Positions 20,703-30,006 are shown, numbered from the stretch's first letter. The stretch: 64,000 nucleotides of DNA from G958296245 sp965262055 (GCA_965262055.1 CBDHEI010000001.1:248001-312000), one strand, 5' to 3'. Made by a program: numbers and translations. Notes: generated by a model from the sequence alone, not told the origin.

Positions 20703-21370
20703 TCTCGTTCAGATAGATGCCGTACACCCACAAGGACAGTGTATGGGACGCAGACTGAAGCGAAATGATGGCTCCAGTATTCGAGTGCGTGGAGCCATCA
20801 TGCCCAGAGGCGGTCCAGCAGGGCGCCGCCATTTCTGCATATCGTCGGACACGTTCTACCGCTGGCTCAGACGCTATGACCCCAAGGACCTGACGACCCT
20901 GCTGGCACGCGCTCCTCCAGGTCCACGAAGGCCGACATCGTCACCGGCGGCTCCTGCCGTCACGCATACGCTCCACCTCCGTCTCTAGTGCCCCTATGAT
21001 CGGCACTCGGCGCCCTCAGCCGCCACTTTTCGCATCGACGTCTTTCCGCAGCCTGCTAGAAGTGCGGACGAAAACCCCCGTGTTGCGAAGATCGATTGTT
21101 GGAGCGGAACTGAAGTTGTCAGTATCAGCAATCCTCTCCGGCCGATACCGATGTCGTCCCGCCAGACCGTGGATATAGCGGCGAGAGAGAAGTTGGAGAA
21201 CCGAGAGCCGATTCCTGCTTCGCCCATCAACCCGACTTTGCCGGCCACCAGCGTCAGATTGGCCACAGCCGCCGCCATCAACAGTTGGAACAGCGTCTTG
21301 GTCCCGACGATGCTCTGGGCTAGGAGGCCGGTCAGGGCTCGGTGAACCGTGGCATGGGCCGCACCGAGGA
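20703..21370. other. Degenerate island interval without a recognisable gene
   Basis: Frames on both strands (20743-20988 plus; 20994-21431 minus) show no known motif and look like decayed or spurious coding sequence between the intact integrase and the integrase fragment. Apart from the hairpin at 20765-20801 I see nothing specific here. Confidence 0.5.
20765..20801. repeat. Perfect 12-bp inverted repeat (hairpin)
   Basis: Arms ATGATGGCTCCA and TGGAGCCATCAT pair perfectly around a 13-nt loop, 63 bp after the integrase stop. There is no T-run after the stem, so it is not a standard rho-independent terminator. It could be a terminator-like RNA hairpin or a recombination-related site. Confidence 0.6.
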
Positions 21371-21721
21371 CACACGCCGCCGCTCTCGACCAGCGCTCTC
21401 GCCGTCCTGGAGAAAGCTCAGGAGCCGACAACGCACGCGGAGCTGGTGTTCCCCAGCAACCGGAAGGCCGGGGCGCTCTCCAACATGGCGTTCACCATGA
21501 TGCTACGCCGGGCCGGGTACGGCCACATCACGACACACGGATTCCGCAGCAGCTTCCGAGACTGGACACTAGAACAGACGGACGCGCCTTGGTCCGTGGC
21601 CGAGGCGGCTCTGGCCCACAATCTCGGCGGCGAAGTCATGGCGTATGCCCGAAGCGATCTGTTCGAGCGCCGACGGGAGCTCATGCAGGAGTGGGCATAC
21701 TACGTGATATTAACCGGTTGA
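21371..21721 (+). pseudogene. C-terminal fragment of a second tyrosine integrase
   Basis: Homologous to the last third of the integrase at 19521-20702: LSTSALAVLEKAQEPTTHAE then LVFPSNRKAGALSNMAFTM, THGFRSSFRDW, ALAHNLGGEVMAYARSD. The H-x-x-R, His and Tyr catalytic motifs remain, but the N-terminal and core-binding domains are gone. It marks an earlier related insertion or a duplication-deletion of the island end. Confidence 0.85.
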
Positions 21722-22001
21722 CACCGGCCCGCTCTATCCTGTACGGTTCGCCTTATCGTAGGCGATGGGAAACGAGGGTAGTTTTGCCACCAGCGCCCAG
21801 AAGCAGGCGTGTAGGGGGGTAAAATAAAGACCCGCGCGACATTCATCGCTTAATTTGCACGGGATAGAGTGGCGATGAGTTCCACCGCCCAGCGCCTGGG
21901 AATCGGGCGTTAGGGCAGGTCCGCTGTAGATCTATCTCTCCCTTGGCGTAACGGCCATGTGCAGGCAGCTGCGATTGCTTCGCATGGCCGTTCTGCGTGT
22001 C

Positions 22002-22047
22002 TGAGGCCCGCTAGGAACGGCAATATTGCCGTTCCTAGCGGGCCTCA
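22002..22047. repeat. Perfect 46-bp palindrome upstream of alpA-like gene
   Basis: Two 23-bp arms (TGAGGCCCGCTAGGAACGGC + AAT and its exact complement) meet without a loop at 22024/22025. It is followed by CATTCATTTTGGGGG and the ATG of the AlpA-like gene 24 bp further on. A shorter imperfect stem (GCGATTGCTTCGC) lies just upstream at about 21970. It could be a bidirectional terminator, an operator or a replication/transfer site of the island. Confidence 0.7.
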
Positions 22048-22070
22048 TTCATTTTGGGGGAGGTGCCAAG

Positions 22071-22172
22071 ATGACCCAAGAGAACGACCTGCTCACTCGG
22101 GACGAAGTGCTGACACTCCTGAAGGTATCCCGCTCCAAGCTGTATGAGCTCATGCGGCAGGACTTCCCTAAG
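22071..22172 (+). pseudogene. AlpA-like excisionase/regulator, 5' segment
   Basis: Starts MTQENDLLTRDEVLTLLKVS, then RSKLYELMRQDFPK, a MerR-like winged-helix start typical of AlpA/Xis DNA-binding proteins of integrative elements. The ribosome site GGGGGAGG lies 10 bp before the ATG. The reading frame is interrupted at the CTAAG duplication by IS copy 4 and resumes at 23881. Confidence 0.85.
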
Positions 22173-23875
22173 CCCGAATCCACCGAAAGACGACTTTGGG
22201 GACAGTCCTTGAAGAAGCCAGAGGGTGCTCCTCTGAATCTGGGAGAATGGTTTTGAAACAGAAAACCGCCCGGAAACAAGGAGCACCCAGTAGATGCTGC
22301 CACAGAATAATCCCGACCGTATCGGCGTCGTCTTTGACGACCACCGCCTGGTGGCCAATGCCGGCCTGCTCCTGCCGGCCACCCTTGCACAGCACCTGGG
22401 CCTGCGGGAACTCGCCGACCATCACCTCGACCTCGGCTGCGCACCGGGGCGGGCGAACACGGGGGACAAAATGCTGACGCTGGTCGCTTCCGCGCTGGCG
22501 GGCGGCGACTTCATCGACGACGCCGATGCGCTGCGTGCTGGTGGGACGGTCGGTGTTCTCGGCTGCGTGGTCAAGGCGCCATCCACCCTGGGCACCTTCC
22601 TGCGCAGTTTCCGGTGGGGGCATGTCCGTCAACTCGACCGGGTGAGCCGCCAGTTGCTGGCACGCGCATGGGCCGCTGGGGCCGGACCCGGCGACTCGCC
22701 CCTGACCATCGACCTGGACTCCACCATCTGCGAGACCTATGGACTGGACAAAGAAGGGGCGCGACACCACAACTACACCGGCGCGCGGGGCTATCACCCA
22801 CTGCTGGCCATCGCCGCCGGAACCGGCGATGTGCTGATGTCCCGGCTGCGCGAGGGCCGTGCCAACACCGCTCGCGGCGCTGCCCACTTCCTGCGTGAAA
22901 CGGTGGGGCGGGTGCGCTACGGTGGGGCCAGCGGCCAACTCACGGTGCGCGCCGACAGCGGTTTCTACGCCCACGCTCTCGTCGCCGTCTGCCGCGAGAT
23001 GGGTGTCCGCTTCTCCATCACCATCCGCCAGCACAAAGGCCTGCGGGAGTTGATTGAGGCGATCCCCGAGCAGGACTGGACGCCGATTCCCTACTGGATG
23101 GACGGCGCCGCCGATGTGGCCGAGACCACCTATACCCCCTTCCAGAGTGAACCCGACGCCGCGCCGGTGCGGCTCATCGTCCGGCGGGTGAAGCCCACGC
23201 CCGGTTCCCAGTTGGCCCTCTTCGCCACCTACAGCTATCACGGCTTCATCACCGACCGGGACGGGGAAACCCTGGAACTGGAGGCCGATCATCGCCGCCA
23301 CGCCGAGATCGAGAACGCCATTCGAGACCTGAAACACGGCGTCGGACTCAACCATCTCCCCTCGGGGCGCTTCGCCGCCAACGGCGCCTGGCTGGCGGTG
23401 CAGGTGATGGCACACAACCTCGCCCGCTGGACAGCGCGCATCGGTCTGGCCGAACGGACCGTGACCACCAAGACCCTCAGGCGGCGGGTCTTCGCTCTGG
23501 TGGGACGGATCACCCACTCGGCGCGCCGCCTTACCCTGCATCTTCCCCAGCATTGGACTTGGGAAACCCAGTTCACTCGCGCCATGGCCCGGCTGCGAGC
23601 CATTCCACTCCCCGCCTGACTGCCAGCCTGCAACTGACCCAACTTCCCTGCAAACTCGTGCCACCCCGGTCCGCGAGAGTTCCCTGCTGCGTATTCTCTC
23701 GCCATCCCGCGCATCGCAGCTCCCGCAGAGGGCCATAGGGGCCCTATGCGGCGACTGAAGACCGTTCGCCGACCTCCAATCTACCCCAATGAGCCCAGCC
23801 ATCTCCCCTGTAGCTCCCTCACCCACCCTGCCGCTGTCCTCACGCCGTCCATAGGTGTCCTTCGGTGGATTCGGG
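22173..23875 (+). mobile_element. IS1380-family element, copy 4 of 7
   Basis: A 1703-bp copy, transposase on the plus strand, with CTAAG duplications at 22168-22172 and 23876-23880. It splits the AlpA-like gene; removal gives DFPKPIKFGSSNRWLR in frame. It is inserted in an element that itself integrated beside tRNA-Sec, so it postdates that integration. Confidence 0.95.
22294..23619 (+). CDS. IS1380-family DDE transposase (copy 4)
   Basis: 441 aa, intact, matching copy 3 at all positions that vary among the seven (GDKM, HSARRL, HWTWETQ). D142, D221 and E340 are present. Confidence 0.93.
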   Translation: MLPQNNPDRIGVVFDDHRLVANAGLLLPATLAQHLGLRELADHHLDLGCAPGRANTGDKMLTLVASALAGGDFIDDADALRAGGTVGVLGCVVKAPSTLGTFLRSFRWGHVRQLDRVSRQLLARAWAAGAGPGDSPLTIDLDSTICETYGLDKEGARHHNYTGARGYHPLLAIAAGTGDVLMSRLREGRANTARGAAHFLRETVGRVRYGGASGQLTVRADSGFYAHALVAVCREMGVRFSITIRQHKGLRELIEAIPEQDWTPIPYWMDGAADVAETTYTPFQSEPDAAPVRLIVRRVKPTPGSQLALFATYSYHGFITDRDGETLELEADHRRHAEIENAIRDLKHGVGLNHLPSGRFAANGAWLAVQVMAHNLARWTARIGLAERTVTTKTLRRRVFALVGRITHSARRLTLHLPQHWTWETQFTRAMARLRAIPLPA

Positions 23876-23880
23876 CTAAG

Positions 23881-23985
23881 CCCATCAAGTTCGGATCCTC
23901 GAACCGCTGGCTCAGGATGGAGGTCGAGGAGTGGATCAACGCTCGGATTCAGGCGCGCGATGAACAGCCGACCACCGTAGCGTGA
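23881..23985 (+). pseudogene. AlpA-like excisionase/regulator, 3' segment
   Basis: Continues the frame from 22172: IKFGSSNRWLRMEVEEWINA then RIQARDEQPTTVA and a stop. The F-P-x-P-I-x-x-G-x-x-x-x-x-W sequence followed by V-x-x-W-I is the hallmark C-terminal half of AlpA-family proteins, which activate integrase/excision genes in P4-like elements. The restored protein is about 69 aa, the usual size. Confidence 0.85.
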
Positions 23986-24062
23986 CCCAAATGGAAGGCC
24001 CGCCACCGCTGGAACCGGCGCGGGCCTCTTACACCCCGACCCCTAGAAAGAAGTGTACAGAG

Positions 24063-24788
24063 ATGCAACGTCAGTTTAGCACAAATGAACCGAACCAGTG
24101 CGACAAGTGCTTGCTAGTCGTGCCGAAGATCACCGAAGTCGACTTCGATCGCCTGCAGTTCAAGCTGTGCGTCAACTGCTATAAGGGATGCATCGCAGGG
24201 AACCCGGACTTCTGGAAGCGCGCGGTCGAGGCCGTAGCTTACGACGAAAAGGCGCAGCGGCGCATCGAGGCCCTGGAGGAAGAGACTCACCGCGAGTTCA
24301 GCCGCGCCCGGGCGCTGCGGTTCGATGCCGAGGATCGGGCCGTCGACGCTGCCCAGGCCCCTGAGCTCAGACGGACGGTCGAGGCCCTGCGCTCTAAGGT
24401 GGACCGCAAGGACGACGATCTCGAAGCCCTGAACGCCCGCCTGGATGCGGTGGTCGCCAACATCGAGCACCATCCCAACGACCTACGGGAGATCGACCGG
24501 CTGCGCGCGGAGCGCGTCGACCTACTCGCACGGATTCACCAGCTCGAAGACGAGTCCCGCGAAGTCCAGCAATGGCGCGCCGACGTGCTGTCCGCCCGCC
24601 GGCAGCTCGACGAGGACCGCGCGAAGGTACGCCACGCTCATGGCATGATGGAAAAACGCTTGGAGTTCGAGGTCGAGCGTAAGAAGGCCTTGGCCGCCAA
24701 GGTCGAGGCCCTAAAGTCCGAGAACCGCAAGCTGCAGTCCATCCCGCCGCAAGTCGACCGCGAGACGCTCCAAGAGGTGCCGGCATGA
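24063..24788 (+). CDS. Zinc-ribbon and coiled-coil protein of the island
   Basis: About 241 aa from ATG 24063; a GTG at 23982 overlapping the alpA stop is possible but gives a Pro-rich leader. The N terminus has CDKC and CVNCYKGC about 30 residues apart, a probable zinc-binding site. From about residue 70 to the end it is a charged coiled coil (EALEEETHREFSRAR, RRTVEALRSKVDRKDDDLEA, RIHQLEDESREVQQW). It follows the AlpA-like gene directly and its stop overlaps the start of the next gene (ATGA at 24785). I do not recognise the family. A DNA-binding or structural role in the mobile element is a guess. Confidence 0.75.
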   Translation: MQRQFSTNEPNQCDKCLLVVPKITEVDFDRLQFKLCVNCYKGCIAGNPDFWKRAVEAVAYDEKAQRRIEALEEETHREFSRARALRFDAEDRAVDAAQAPELRRTVEALRSKVDRKDDDLEALNARLDAVVANIEHHPNDLREIDRLRAERVDLLARIHQLEDESREVQQWRADVLSARRQLDEDRAKVRHAHGMMEKRLEFEVERKKALAAKVEALKSENRKLQSIPPQVDRETLQEVPA

Positions 24789-24798
24789 CAGTCCTATG
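24785..24798 (+). pseudogene. Island gene X, first five codons before IS21 insertion
   Basis: ATG ACA GTC CTA TG: the start codon overlaps the stop of the coiled-coil gene (ATGA). The sequence TCCTATG (24792-24798) is repeated at 31110-31116 beyond the IS21 elements. Joining the two gives MTVLWPLTLKDARAHRYATW in one frame, so the IS block sits right at the 5' end of this gene. Confidence 0.75.
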
Positions 24799-24931
24799 TG
24801 TCAATGATCAAGAGCTAGGTACCGGTAGATCGAGAAATAATCAGGACCTATAGACCACTTAATCAGTGAGGGGAACCACCCCGGACACCTGATTGGCGAC
24901 CATAGCTGCAACCTTGATGTAAGGAGCGGCG

Positions 24932-26518
24932 ATGGCGTACAGGGAGGTGTCTAGAGTGGAGATAGCAGAAGTGGTACGCCGCTGGCAGTCCGGTGAGAGT
25001 CAGCGGCAGATAGCTAGCGGTACGGGACTGTCGAGGAAGACAGTCCGTAGATACATCAGGGCGGGGGTGGAGGCGGGCCTGACACGAGACGGCCCGGTTC
25101 CGAGTGAAGATCAGTTGACCCGCCTGGTGGGGCTGAACCTGAGCACCCCTCGGAAGGTGGAGACGCCGACCGAGGATGTCCTTGTCCCCTGGGCGGACCA
25201 GGTCTACGAGTGGCTGACGGCCGATCGGTTGCAGGTGACCCGCATCCACGAGTTGCTTGCGGCTCGTGGATGCGAGGTCTCGTACGCGTCTGTGGGGCGG
25301 TTCATCCGTCGGCGGGGTTGGCAGAGACGAAGCGCCACGACGGTGCGGATGGAGGAGAGCGCACCAGGCGAGGTGGCGGAGATGGACTTCGGTCGTCTGG
25401 GCCTGATAGAGGACCCGGAGACCGGTCGCCGCCGTGCGGTATGGGCGCTCATCATCGTCCTGACCTACTCGCGGCACAGCTTCGTCTGGCCGACGTTCAG
25501 CCAGAAGCTCGTCGATGTGATCGAGGGGTTGGAGGCTGCTTGGGCCTTCTTCGAGGGCGTTCCCAAGTACCTGGTGATCGACAACTTCCCCGCAGCAGTG
25601 GCGGGTGTCGATCCGCTCCATCCCCGTCTCACGCGCGGCTTCCTGGAGTACTCCCAGCACCGGGGCTTCATCTCAGACCCGGCGCGGGTGCGCCATCCCC
25701 GGGACAAGCCGCGCGTGGAGCGGGGGGTGCCCTACGTGCGGGAGCGGTTCTTCAAGGGCGGGGAGTTCACCGGCCTCTCGGACATGAGGTCTGCTGCTAG
25801 GCGGTGGTGCCTGGAGGTGGCCGGACAGAGGATACACGGCACCACCCTCAAGCAGCCCCTGACCGTCTTCCGGGATGAGGAGCGCCACACGCTCGGAGAG
25901 TGGGACGCAGAGCCCTACGAGATGACCGACTGGCGCACGGCCAAGGTGCACCCCGACCATCACATAGCCTGCCAGTACGCCCTCTACTCGGTGCCCTCTG
26001 CGACATGCCCACCCGGGCAGAAGGTGGAGGTGCGGCTCGGCAGCAAGCTGGTGCGCATCTACCACCGGGGAAGACTGATCAAGGTCCACCCGCGCCAGGA
26101 TCGCGGCGGCAGGTCCACCGACCCCGACGACTACCCGGCAGAGCTGAGCGCCTACACCCTCAGAGCGCCGGAGCAAATCAAGCGCAGCGCGGCGTCACAG
26201 GGACCGGCCGTGGCAGCCTATGCCGAGCGTCTCTTCGACGGCCCGCTGCCCTGGGCCAAGCTCAGGCAGGGACACAAGCTCATACGGCTGGGAGAACGCT
26301 ACTCCCCTGAGCGTCTCGATGCCGCATGCCGGAGGGCTCTCTCCGTAGACCTGATCGACGTGCGCCGTCTCGAGCGCATACTCGTCGAGGCCCTCGAGCA
26401 GGAGGCCACGCAGCCGGAGCCTCCACCGATGCCCCCAGGTCGATTCGCCAGGCCGGGCGCCGTCTTCGCTCGTGCCAACGGCCGCACCGCTCAATCAGCA
26501 CAAGGAGAACGCTCATGA
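24932..26518 (+). CDS. istA: IS21 transposase IstA (element A)
   Basis: 528 aa. An N-terminal helix-turn-helix (VVRRWQSGESQRQIASGTGL, SRKTVRRYI) is followed by an rve/DDE core with D in AEMDFGRLG, D in VIDNFPAAV and E in PRVERGVPYVRERF. A C-terminal Mu-transposase-like beta domain follows. It cuts and joins IS21 ends with the IstB ATPase. Its stop overlaps the istB start (ATGA at 26515). Full length, no lesion seen. Confidence 0.93.
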   Translation: MAYREVSRVEIAEVVRRWQSGESQRQIASGTGLSRKTVRRYIRAGVEAGLTRDGPVPSEDQLTRLVGLNLSTPRKVETPTEDVLVPWADQVYEWLTADRLQVTRIHELLAARGCEVSYASVGRFIRRRGWQRRSATTVRMEESAPGEVAEMDFGRLGLIEDPETGRRRAVWALIIVLTYSRHSFVWPTFSQKLVDVIEGLEAAWAFFEGVPKYLVIDNFPAAVAGVDPLHPRLTRGFLEYSQHRGFISDPARVRHPRDKPRVERGVPYVRERFFKGGEFTGLSDMRSAARRWCLEVAGQRIHGTTLKQPLTVFRDEERHTLGEWDAEPYEMTDWRTAKVHPDHHIACQYALYSVPSATCPPGQKVEVRLGSKLVRIYHRGRLIKVHPRQDRGGRSTDPDDYPAELSAYTLRAPEQIKRSAASQGPAVAAYAERLFDGPLPWAKLRQGHKLIRLGERYSPERLDAACRRALSVDLIDVRRLERILVEALEQEATQPEPPPMPPGRFARPGAVFARANGRTAQSAQGERS

Positions 26519-27309
26519 CCACCACGACTGAACTCACCCCGCTGCTCAAGCGCCTCAAGCTCGGCGCCGTGCTCAACACCCTGCCGGAGAGGGTCGCTCT
26601 CGCACGCAGGGAGCAGCTCGACTACGCATCCTTCCTGCAGATCATACTGACCGATGAGATCAACCGCAGAGACCACAGGCGGCTCGAACTCCGCCTCCAG
26701 AGGGCCGGCTTCGAGCAGACCTGCCGCCTCGAAGACTTCGACTGGTCCGCATCCGTCACACTCGACCGACGACTCCTAGACGCCGCCTTCTCCCTCCAGT
26801 TCCTGGACCGCAACGAGCACGTCCTGCTCGTCGGACCGGTCGGCGTGGGCAAGAGCTTCATCGCTCAGGCCCTCGGATATGCTGCCGTCAGAGCCGGGCA
26901 CTCCGTCCGCTTCGTACATGCCGACGACTTCTTCAGGGCCATGGCTCAGGCCAGGGTCGACCACTCCACGGACAAGACCTTCCGCTCCTTCCTCGCCCCG
27001 GACCTGCTCATCCTCGACGACCTCGGCCTCCACAGGATGACCCAACAGCAGTCCATAGACCTCTACGAGCTGGTCATCGCCAGGCATCGTACCGCCAGCT
27101 TCGTCATCACCTCCAACAGGGCTGTCGACGAGTGGCTCGGGCTCTTCGACGACTCCATCCTCGGCAACAGCGCCCTCGACCGGCTCGCCAACGCCAGCTA
27201 CCAGATCGTCATAGAAGGCGCCAGCTACCGCGAGCGCTTGTCACCCCACAGGGCCCTGCTGGACGGACTGGATGCAAAGGAGGTGGTTGACCCTCAAACC
27301 GCAGGGTGA
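26515..27309 (+). CDS. istB: IS21 helper ATPase IstB (element A)
   Basis: 264 aa from ATG 26515, overlapping the istA stop. AAA+ helper that selects and bends target DNA for IstA. Walker A is GPVGVGKSF, Walker B is LLILDDLG, and the sensor region is FVITSNRAVDEW. The N-terminal helical domain begins MTTTTELTPLLKRLKLGAV. Intact here, while the copy in the CRISPR array has a stop codon. Confidence 0.93.
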   Translation: MTTTTELTPLLKRLKLGAVLNTLPERVALARREQLDYASFLQIILTDEINRRDHRRLELRLQRAGFEQTCRLEDFDWSASVTLDRRLLDAAFSLQFLDRNEHVLLVGPVGVGKSFIAQALGYAAVRAGHSVRFVHADDFFRAMAQARVDHSTDKTFRSFLAPDLLILDDLGLHRMTQQQSIDLYELVIARHRTASFVITSNRAVDEWLGLFDDSILGNSALDRLANASYQIVIEGASYRERLSPHRALLDGLDAKEVVDPQTAG

Positions 27310-27497
27310 TAATAGTCCGCATACCACGGTGTCCAGGGGCCGTCACCCACCTGACGAGGTGGTATATAGGTCGTGATCACGATGGTATATAGGTCCTGAT
27401 CATCGACATCCTGATCAGCGACAATTACTTTTGCCGGTAGACGCTGACTATTCTTGCCGGTCGTGGGGGGAGACCATCTGGTACAGGAGGTACTGGA

Positions 27498-28700
27498 TTG
27501 GTCACAGATCAGCAGGTAGTTCTACTGAGGCAGAAGCTAATGGAAGGCAAGAGTCAACAAGGGGCGGCAGCAGCATCGGGTATGAGCGTGCGGACGGCGC
27601 GGACGTGGCAGCGAGGCAGGCTGCCGTCGGAGAAGAAGGGCAAGCGGAGGTGGCGAACCCGACCGGACCCGTTCGCCGGGGTGTGGATCGAGGAGGTCGA
27701 GCGCCTTCTGCGGAGCGACGTTGAGGGAGCGCTGAAGGCGACGACTATTCTGGAGTGGCTCGACGAGCGGCATCCCGGCCGGTTCAGTGTGTCGCAGCTG
27801 CGGACGCTTCAGCGTCGTGTTCGTGACTGGCGAGCGCTGTCCGGGCCGGACCGAGAGGTGTTCTTCGAGCAGGAGCATCCGCCCGGTCGCGAGGCTCAGG
27901 TGGACTTCACTCACTGCGGCGAGCTCGGGGTGACGATCTGCGGCGAGCCGTTCGGTCATCTGCTGTTCCACTTCGTGCTGAGCCATTCGGGATGGCGGTA
28001 CGTGGACGTTGCCTACGGGGAGACGTTCGCGGCGCTGGTTAAGGGTATGCAGGGAGCGCTGTGGGAGTTGGGCGGTGTGCCGGAGGTGGTACGGACCGAC
28101 AACCTGTCGGCAGCCACACACGAGTTGAAGGGGAGCGGAGGGCGCGCTCTGAACGAGCGGTATGCAGCGGTGCTGGCGCACTACAGGCTGCGGTCTACGA
28201 GGACGAACCCGAGGTCATCACACGAGAACGGCGTGGCCGAGCAGGGTCACCACCGGCTCAAGGGCGCGCTAGGCCAGGCGCTGATCCTGCGCGGCAGCCG
28301 GGACTTCCGGTCGGTGGAAGCGTACATCTCGTTCGTCCGGCAGGTGGCAGACAAGCGCAACAGGTTAGTCGGGGCGAAGCTGGAGCATGAGCGGCGCTGC
28401 CTTCGGCCGCTGCCGCCTGCGCCGGTGCCCGAGTACGTTACCTACCGGACGAAGGTGCGCAAATGGAGCACGGTCCGGGTAGCCAACCGCACGTACACGG
28501 TGCCGTCCCGGCTGATAGGTATGGAGGTGGAGGTCCGGCAGTACGCCGATCACCTGGAGGTCTACTACAAGGGCAGTCCGGTCGAGCGGATGGATCGAGT
28601 GCATGGCGCTGGGGAGGCCGGCATAGACTACCGCCACGTCATCGGCTCCCTGGTGCGCAAGCCCGGTGCGTTCGCGCGTTACCGGTACAGAGAGCAGATG
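27498..28700 (+). pseudogene. istA: IS21 IstA (element B), N-terminal part, split by IS110
   Basis: Starts MVTDQQVVLLRQKLMEGKS. HTH, then an rve core with D in AQVDFTHCGELG, D in VRTDNLSAATHEL and E in SSHENGVAEQGHHRLK. The frame reaches YRYREQM at 28700, where IS110 begins; the true continuation FPTGTFRLAYDALR is at 30007. The ORF that reads on into IS110 (to 28871) is artefactual. Confidence 0.88.
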
Positions 28701-28715
28701 ATGCTCCTATATCTG

Positions 28716-29792
28716 TCAAGCGACTTCATCGAATATCTGAGCAGGTTTCTGGATGGCAGAGTAGACTTCGCGAGCTACATAGCGCTTGAGACAGCGGATG
28801 ACGTCGCGCTTACTCATTCCCTCAGCGGTTCGACGTCGCATGTATGCCTGGGTCCTGGGGTCATGAGATAGCCTGACGAGGACCATGCGATAGAGCGCGG
28901 CATTGGCCTGACGGTCGCCACCACGGTTGAGCCGGTGCCGGTTGGTCCTGCCGGATGATGCGGGTATCGGGTTTACACCGCACAGCGAGGCGAAGGCTGC
29001 CTCTGAGCGGAGCCGGTCGGGATTGCTTCCCGCGGCGATCAGCAGGGTTGCTGCCGTATCGGGCCCCACACCGAAGGTGTTGACCAGGGCCGGCGCGATC
29101 GACCGGGTGAGTCGTTCGATCTCGGCCTCCAGGTGCCGCACCTCATCACTGAGTTGACGGTAGCGGGAGGCAAGAGAACGAAGAGCGTACTTGGCCGCCG
29201 TCTTGGGATCGTACAGCCGAGAGGGACGGAAGCTTCTGCATCGCTTGGACAGAGCGCTGATGGTAAGGCCATCGAGCATCTCGCGAAGCTCGGCAGGAGC
29301 CGTCACAACCAGAGCCTTCATCTGGTTGCCGGCCTGGGTGCGAGCCTTGATAGCTGAGTCCCTTGCGCTCTTGAGCATGCGGATCATCTCGACTTCGCCC
29401 TCGCCAGACTTGGGAATGGCATCGGCCACTCCAGACAGCACCGAACGAGCTGCCATTTCTGCGTCGGTCGGGTCGCTCTTGCCCTTGCGATATCGGACCG
29501 ACCGATCAGGTCTGTTGACCTCGATGACCGTGTATCCCCGACCGGTCATGAAGCGTGTGATTCCAGCGCCGTATGAGCCTGTACCTTCTATCCCGAACAC
29601 GCGGATCTCTCCCAAGCCGCGGGACCACCGTTCGAGCTCTTCGTACCCGCACATGGTCGTAGGCACGTGCCGCTCGCCAAGTCGGACACCTCGCCCGTCA
29701 ATGGCCACTGACACATGCTGATCTCTGTGAGTGTCGACTCCGATGATCACCTCAGCTGCGCGATGACTTTGGTAAGTTGAGACTCCTATCAT
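28716..29792 (-). CDS. IS110-family DEDD recombinase
   Basis: 358 aa starting MIGVSTYQSHRAAEVIIGVD. The N-terminal RuvC-like DEDD domain has D in GVDTHRDQHV, E in FGIEGTGSYGAG and D residues in KSDPTDAEMAA. The C-terminal transposase_20 domain has IAPALVNTFGVGPDTAATLL and the catalytic-Ser region ASLCGVNPIPASSGRTNRH. It recombines element and target DNA under RNA guidance in characterised relatives (IS621). Length is normal and no lesion is seen. The gene starts 214 bp from one element end, the geometry of the IS110 subgroup rather than IS1111. Confidence 0.92.
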   Translation of the reverse strand: MIGVSTYQSHRAAEVIIGVDTHRDQHVSVAIDGRGVRLGERHVPTTMCGYEELERWSRGLGEIRVFGIEGTGSYGAGITRFMTGRGYTVIEVNRPDRSVRYRKGKSDPTDAEMAARSVLSGVADAIPKSGEGEVEMIRMLKSARDSAIKARTQAGNQMKALVVTAPAELREMLDGLTISALSKRCRSFRPSRLYDPKTAAKYALRSLASRYRQLSDEVRHLEAEIERLTRSIAPALVNTFGVGPDTAATLLIAAGSNPDRLRSEAAFASLCGVNPIPASSGRTNRHRLNRGGDRQANAALYRMVLVRLSHDPRTQAYMRRRTAEGMSKRDVIRCLKRYVAREVYSAIQKPAQIFDEVA

Positions 29793-30006
29793 CTCTGCCT
29801 CCTGGACGACGGCGCGTCAGCTGGGTGAGCGGACATAACTGCGAAGAGGCTCATGGCCAGGCTCCTATAAAGTCACTGCTCGCCTCAGCTGTTGGCTACG
29901 TATAGCCATCCTGGGAACGGGCCGACAGATCATCTGAAAGGCATCTGAGCCAGTTCCCGCACAGGGTCAGACCCGATCCCGGATGGCCCATAAAGTATCA
30001 TCGCAG
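29793..30006 (-). ncRNA. Predicted IS110 bridge RNA region
   Basis: Non-coding left end of the IS110 element, upstream of the recombinase start, where characterised IS110 elements encode the bridge RNA. On the RNA strand, GCGGGAAC and CAGATG lie 5 nt apart (complement of about 29942-29960). The restored target, on that strand, reads GGTGGGGAA then CATCTGCTC. GGGAAC therefore matches the left target half and CAGATG is the reverse complement of the right half, the arrangement expected of a target-binding loop. The matches are only 6 nt each, so this is suggestive. Confidence 0.5.

Larger units (their letters stand above)
24799..27408 (+). mobile_element. IS21-family element A (intact copy)
   Basis: The left end TGTCAATGATCAAGAGC and the right end, read inward as TGTCGATGATCAGGACC, match; both are followed by repeated GATCA..CCTATA-type sub-terminal motifs typical of IS21 ends. 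It holds istA and istB in order. A second, damaged copy lies in the CRISPR array (38123-39779). The right end abuts the left end of IS21 element B, and TCCTATG flanks the A+B block on both sides. The exact termini are judged by comparison of the two ends. Confidence 0.85.
28701..30006 (-). mobile_element. IS110-family element
   Basis: About 1306 bp inserted in istA of IS21 element B; the boundaries are set by the restored IstA frame (REQM to FPTG). There is no target duplication and no terminal inverted repeat, as expected for IS110. It contains one recombinase gene and a 214-bp non-coding end upstream of it. Confidence 0.85.

Noticed and set aside
20994..21431. 145-codon minus-strand frame between the integrase copies
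   Set aside because: No recognisable motif, and it overlaps the start of the integrase fragment; the evidence is insufficient.
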